The notes below the pieces were generated by a model, which was not told the origin of the DNA, ran no database searches, and saw nothing but the letters and a program-made list of their open reading frames with translations. Below are positions 43,032 through 45,874 of a stretch of DNA of 45,874 nucleotides, one piece after another (positions within the stretch are counted from its first letter, which is position 1; each line of letters opens with the position of its first letter). Source of the stretch: SAR324 cluster bacterium (lineage in GTDB: Bacteria; SAR324; JACQKK01); the NCBI GenBank assembly GCA_022573975.1, contig JACZSY010000003.1, positions 1 through 45,874 on the forward strand. Direction: 5' to 3'. A program made the translations under genes and the position numbers.

Positions 43032-44624
43032 TCAGCGCTTTTTTTCAGGAATGCCATAGCGGCCGCGGATTCTGGCATTCACAGCCCGCATCTGGCTGGC
43101 GCGAAAAACCAGGCGCCCCCGCCCCGGTCCGGGCAGCAGTTGGACAATATGGTAACCGTTGACGGGGGAGCGCATCGCTTTCCGGAAATCGGCCAGGGTG
43201 TGGACCGGTTTTCCATTCAATTGTTTTAAAATGGCATTGTTCACGCTCTGATAGCCCAGGTTGGCCGGGTCGGGCAGCACCCGAGTGATGATCACGACCT
43301 TCTCCGGACCGGAACCATTTTTCCTCAGGTTGTTCATCACATATTCGATCACCAGGCGGGAGGGGGCCTTGTCCCTCCATTTGTCCCCCCATACCCGCAG
43401 GTAATTGACGGACAACTCCTGGAGCACCAATCCGCCGAAGACCTCGTAATCGTTGGGACGGTCGAAGCGCGGTGGATGAATCCGGTAGTCCTGGCTGGAA
43501 AAACCCCGGCGCCGCAACCGTAATTTCAACGGCTTCCCATCGCGCCGCACCTCCACGGGAAGATAGGGCTGCAACGACTCGTTCAAGGCCATCGAAAACA
43601 GGATCAACCCATAGTCCGGATGTTCGATTTTTCCCTCCGGGTCGATGGCGTATCCGTTGATCCGATGAAGAATGTCCATGGGGCGCAGTTTTTCCGACCC
43701 GGTGCCCCCGGAGAGCACCCGGCGGATCAACACCCCTCCATCGCTCATTTCGAGGCCGAAATAACTGCGCATATGGACTTGATTGAGCCTTTGCCAGGTA
43801 AACCCCCTGTGGGCGAAGCCCCGATATTCATTGCGGCGGGAAGCCTCCACCAACAACTCCATCAGGGCCCCGTTGATGGCCTGGATGCGCTGTTTGCTGT
43901 GGCTGGTGATGAGACCGACCACTTTTCCCTTCGCGGTCAGCACCTCGGCCCATCCCAGCCCCGCCATGGCGGTGATGCCGCGCATGGTGGGAAATTCCAT
44001 CAGCCCAAAGGGCGAGTTGGAGACCAAAAAATCCACGACTTCTCCCGACCCTTGCTGGAAGCGGCCGTTGGAGCGCCAGCGATTGATGACGAATCGTCCT
44101 GAGCGAATGGGCTTCGAGGCGATGGGCAATGGCCGCAGGCCCCGCCAAAATTCGGGGGCATCCACCTCCAGCAGCGCCAGGTTCAACTCATAGTCCACCA
44201 GCACGGCCCGGGCGATGAAATCGGGATAGCGCCCAAATTTCCGCACCTCCAGCAAGTTGGCGTTGCGCACCAGATCGGCCGTGGTCAATAACCGGTTCCC
44301 TTCCACCACCACCGCGTTGCCCCGGATCACGCGTTCGGCGTTCTTGTTCCAGGGCAAAATCTGGTCGAAGGCCTGGTTGGTGACCCGGATGCTGACCATC
44401 CCGTAAGCCACCGGGTTTTTTTGCCCAGCCCCGGAGCCGGTTTGGGCCAGCACGGCGGCGCCCGGCCAAGCCAGCACAGCGAACCACAGCACTGCCAGCG
44501 CCGCGCCGGTTGGCCGCCAGCCGCCCGGTAGCCAGCCGTTCAGTGGCCGGCCGTTCAGTAGCCGGCCATTCAGTAACCATCGTCCGGGGCCGATCATCTG
44601 GCGCTTCCCAATGCTCTCGATCAT
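43032..44624 (-). CDS. Deg/HtrA-like PDZ protein lacking the catalytic triad (pseudoprotease)
   Basis: 530 residues. An N-terminal signal (GAALAVLWFAVLAWPGAAVLA, cleavage near residue 62) exports it. The body parallels the upstream Deg-type gene, including a PDZ region around GVLIRRVLSGGTGSEKLRPMDILHRINGY and a C-terminal domain with VIITRVLPDPANLGYQSVNN against VISRVLPHPINSAYVGMVNY. All three catalytic sites have changed: TNAHVV-type His to TTADLV, DLALL-type Asp to NLALL, and GNSGGP to MAGLGWAE. It is therefore probably an inactive partner or chaperone. ATG 44624 overlaps the upstream stop (ATGA), with GGAGG six bases before it. Before the signal peptide lies a five-residue repeat (WLLNG RLLNG RPLNG). 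Confidence 0.82.
   Translation of the reverse strand: MIESIGKRQMIGPGRWLLNGRLLNGRPLNGWLPGGWRPTGAALAVLWFAVLAWPGAAVLAQTGSGAGQKNPVAYGMVSIRVTNQAFDQILPWNKNAERVIRGNAVVVEGNRLLTTADLVRNANLLEVRKFGRYPDFIARAVLVDYELNLALLEVDAPEFWRGLRPLPIASKPIRSGRFVINRWRSNGRFQQGSGEVVDFLVSNSPFGLMEFPTMRGITAMAGLGWAEVLTAKGKVVGLITSHSKQRIQAINGALMELLVEASRRNEYRGFAHRGFTWQRLNQVHMRSYFGLEMSDGGVLIRRVLSGGTGSEKLRPMDILHRINGYAIDPEGKIEHPDYGLILFSMALNESLQPYLPVEVRRDGKPLKLRLRRRGFSSQDYRIHPPRFDRPNDYEVFGGLVLQELSVNYLRVWGDKWRDKAPSRLVIEYVMNNLRKNGSGPEKVVIITRVLPDPANLGYQSVNNAILKQLNGKPVHTLADFRKAMRSPVNGYHIVQLLPGPGRGRLVFRASQMRAVNARIRGRYGIPEKKR
44510..44586. repeat. 15-bp tandem repeat encoding pentapeptides ahead of the pseudoprotease signal peptide
   Basis: About five copies, in frame, encoding WLLNG-RLLNG-RPLNG-WLPGG-WRPTG on the minus strand. 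On the plus strand the units read like GTAGCCGGCCATTCA. Copy-number changes would lengthen or shorten the N-region by five residues. Confidence 0.8.
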
Positions 44625-45874
44625 GGCAGCCTCCAGGCCTGGCGAATTCCATAGCGCTTCAGAATTACCGGGTGCGCCCGCTCGGCCAGTTTGGCGTTGA
44701 GAACGAGTATCCGCTCACCCGGATCGAGTAGAATGCGGTGAAAGCCTTTCCTGGAGGCCTTGAATCCTTTCAGCACATCGCCAAGGCGCTCAATGGGAAC
44801 GCCATTGATGGACGTCACGAAATAATTCACCATTCCGACATATGCGCTGTTGATCGGATGGGGGAGCACCCGCGATATCACGATCCGCTCGATCGATTTG
44901 GCGCTGTTCTCGTAGGAAAAGAAAAATTGCCGGTACAGCAGATGCTTGTCGGCGTGCTCCCAATAATTGCCAAAGGTTTTCAGATATTCCTGATCCAGTT
45001 TCATGAACACCAACCCGGCGTAAACCACATAGGATGGGGAGGTGTCGAACTGGGAGCGCATGCGTTCGGCATCGGGGAGCTTCTGCAACGGAAATTTCAC
45101 CTCGACTGTTTTCCCATCTCGCCAAACGGTCAAGCGGACTTGTTCTCCGATCTGTTTTTCTTCCACCACCTGAATATAGTTGAGGGAATACCCGCGGAAT
45201 TTGATGGTTCCATCGGAAAGCACCGGAATGCCGTCCACGGCCATGATCACGTCGTTGGGAAAAATGAAGGACGCTCCGGAGGCTCCCGGCAAAAGCCTGT
45301 CCACCACCACGCCGGTTTCCGCATCGGGGAGTTGCAGGAAATCCCTGAAAACCGGATTCATCAAATTGCTGGTCAACGCGCCCAAATCTCCATATCCATC
45401 GTAGGTCCCGTCCTTGATATCCGATAAAAAACGGTTGATCACCGGCGCCGGAATGAAATATCCCACATCGTTGAGCCTGGTGTTGGCTTGAAAGGCCACG
45501 CCGATCACCTTGCCTTCCTGGATCACCGGGCCGCCGCTGTTCCCCGGATTGATGGCCGAATCGGTCTGGACGGCCAGGTGGCTGTCCGCTCCGGGATGGA
45601 GATAGGTGATGAATTGAATGCGCGACACGACGCCTTCGGTGCGCGAGATCTTCTCTCCGCCCGCCGGATACCCATAAGTGCGCACCCGGCTGCGCAGGGA
45701 GGGGAGGGGGCCGATCTCAAGCGGCTTCACGCCCTTGGCGAAGGCGTTCGCCCCCGCTATGTCGGTCTCGAGCTGATCGCCGATCAACACCATGTCGCCG
45801 GAGATCACGCCCTTTTTCGCGGTCCGGTCCTCGGTCAGAACCACGAAACGGGGGTCGGGAGAGGTGGAATTCCG
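44621..45874 (-). CDS. Deg/HtrA-type serine protease with PDZ domains, 5' end outside the window and HAD-like upstream segment
   Basis: The frame is open to the window edge, so the start is unseen. The Ser site is intact: AVQTDSAINPGNSGGPVI, and GYPAGGEKISRTEGVVSRI before it is typical of the plant Deg9-like bacterial branch. Two PDZ-like parts follow. The N-terminal half of the protease fold, with His and Asp, should precede KGVKPLEIGPLP, but instead the frame reads MVLIGDQLETDIAGANAF, a HAD-superfamily (NagD-like) motif. So within this window the protease lacks its His and Asp. Either the gene is a natural fusion or the end of the sequence is a chimera with a break near 45741. It is first in a coupled pair with the pseudoprotease and is followed by the sigma/anti-sigma genes. 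Confidence 0.8.
   Translation of the reverse strand, partial: RNSTSPDPRFVVLTEDRTAKKGVISGDMVLIGDQLETDIAGANAFAKGVKPLEIGPLPSLRSRVRTYGYPAGGEKISRTEGVVSRIQFITYLHPGADSHLAVQTDSAINPGNSGGPVIQEGKVIGVAFQANTRLNDVGYFIPAPVINRFLSDIKDGTYDGYGDLGALTSNLMNPVFRDFLQLPDAETGVVVDRLLPGASGASFIFPNDVIMAVDGIPVLSDGTIKFRGYSLNYIQVVEEKQIGEQVRLTVWRDGKTVEVKFPLQKLPDAERMRSQFDTSPSYVVYAGLVFMKLDQEYLKTFGNYWEHADKHLLYRQFFFSYENSAKSIERIVISRVLPHPINSAYVGMVNYFVTSINGVPIERLGDVLKGFKASRKGFHRILLDPGERILVLNAKLAERAHPVILKRYGIRQAWRLP
45741..45874 (-). other. HAD-IIA-like (NagD-type) phosphatase motif fused to the protease frame
   Basis: On the minus strand the last 130 bases encode FVVLTEDRTAKKGVISGDMV then IGDQLETDIAGANAF. GDxxxTDIxGAxxxG is the third motif of HAD-IIA phosphatases, which bind Mg through the two Asp. 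It joins the Deg sequence at AF (GCCTTC), a residue pair that also fits the usual Deg sequence, so a micro-homology join is possible. Confidence 0.6.

Overview
The window comes from a Gram-negative, GC-rich bacterium of proteobacterial type. It has an outer-membrane lipid-transport set (MlaA, MlaC, an RND/MMPL exporter), an ECF sigma factor with a zinc anti-sigma factor, and Deg-type envelope proteases. It also decodes selenocysteine: two genes near the right end are interrupted by an in-frame TGA exactly where their families carry a redox cysteine, while TGA is an ordinary stop elsewhere (rpsL, fusA, rpsJ, rplW). This fits a Desulfobacterota-like or other deep proteobacterial lineage best, but I cannot name a genus from sequence alone.

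Layout. Positions 1-8366 hold accessory housekeeping genes: a PlsC-type acyltransferase (-), then on + an AhpD-like protein, a YchF-like P-loop NTPase, a nitronate monooxygenase-like flavoprotein, an MFS transporter, a DUF898 membrane protein and a RidA protein. Positions 8720-15100 (-) hold a probable envelope operon: a polytopic membrane protein, then mlaA, mlaC and an RND exporter. Positions 15808-35866 (+) are a fused str-S10-spc-alpha cluster: rpsL, rpsG, fusA, tuf, rpsJ, rplD, rplW, rplB, rpsS, rplV, rpsC, rplP, rpmC, rpsQ, rplN, rplX, rplE, rpsN, rpsH, rplF, rplR, rpsE, rpmD, rplO, secY, adk, infA, rpmJ, rpsM, rpsK, rpsD, rpoA, rplQ. rplC (L3) is missing from its near-universal place between rpsJ and rplD. 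There is also no map between adk and infA, and no rpoBC before rpsL.

Positions 36015-40747 are a mixed stretch. It contains an HD phosphohydrolase (-), an unannotated SelW/Rdx-like selenoprotein, a small unknown protein, an HTH regulator with a probable operator, an unannotated OsmC-like selenoprotein, a PPOX-fold protein and a SRAP (HMCES/YedK) protein. Positions 40867-45874 (-) hold a Deg-type protease cut by the window edge and preceded by an odd HAD-like segment, a paralogue that has lost the catalytic triad, an ECF sigma factor and its overlapping anti-sigma gene. These look like an envelope-stress module.

Two features recur across the window. Short tandem repeats (14-31 bp units) lie between genes, several starting at a stop codon and several directly upstream of ribosomal genes; others are in frame inside proteins. 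Perfect or near-perfect hairpins sit in the gaps of the ribosomal cluster, including the classical S10/spc and spc/alpha boundaries.

The strongest new leads are the two hidden selenoproteins, the missing rplC, the acidic EFD-x-FE-x-EF module shared by MlaA and its RND partner, and the repeat behaviour.
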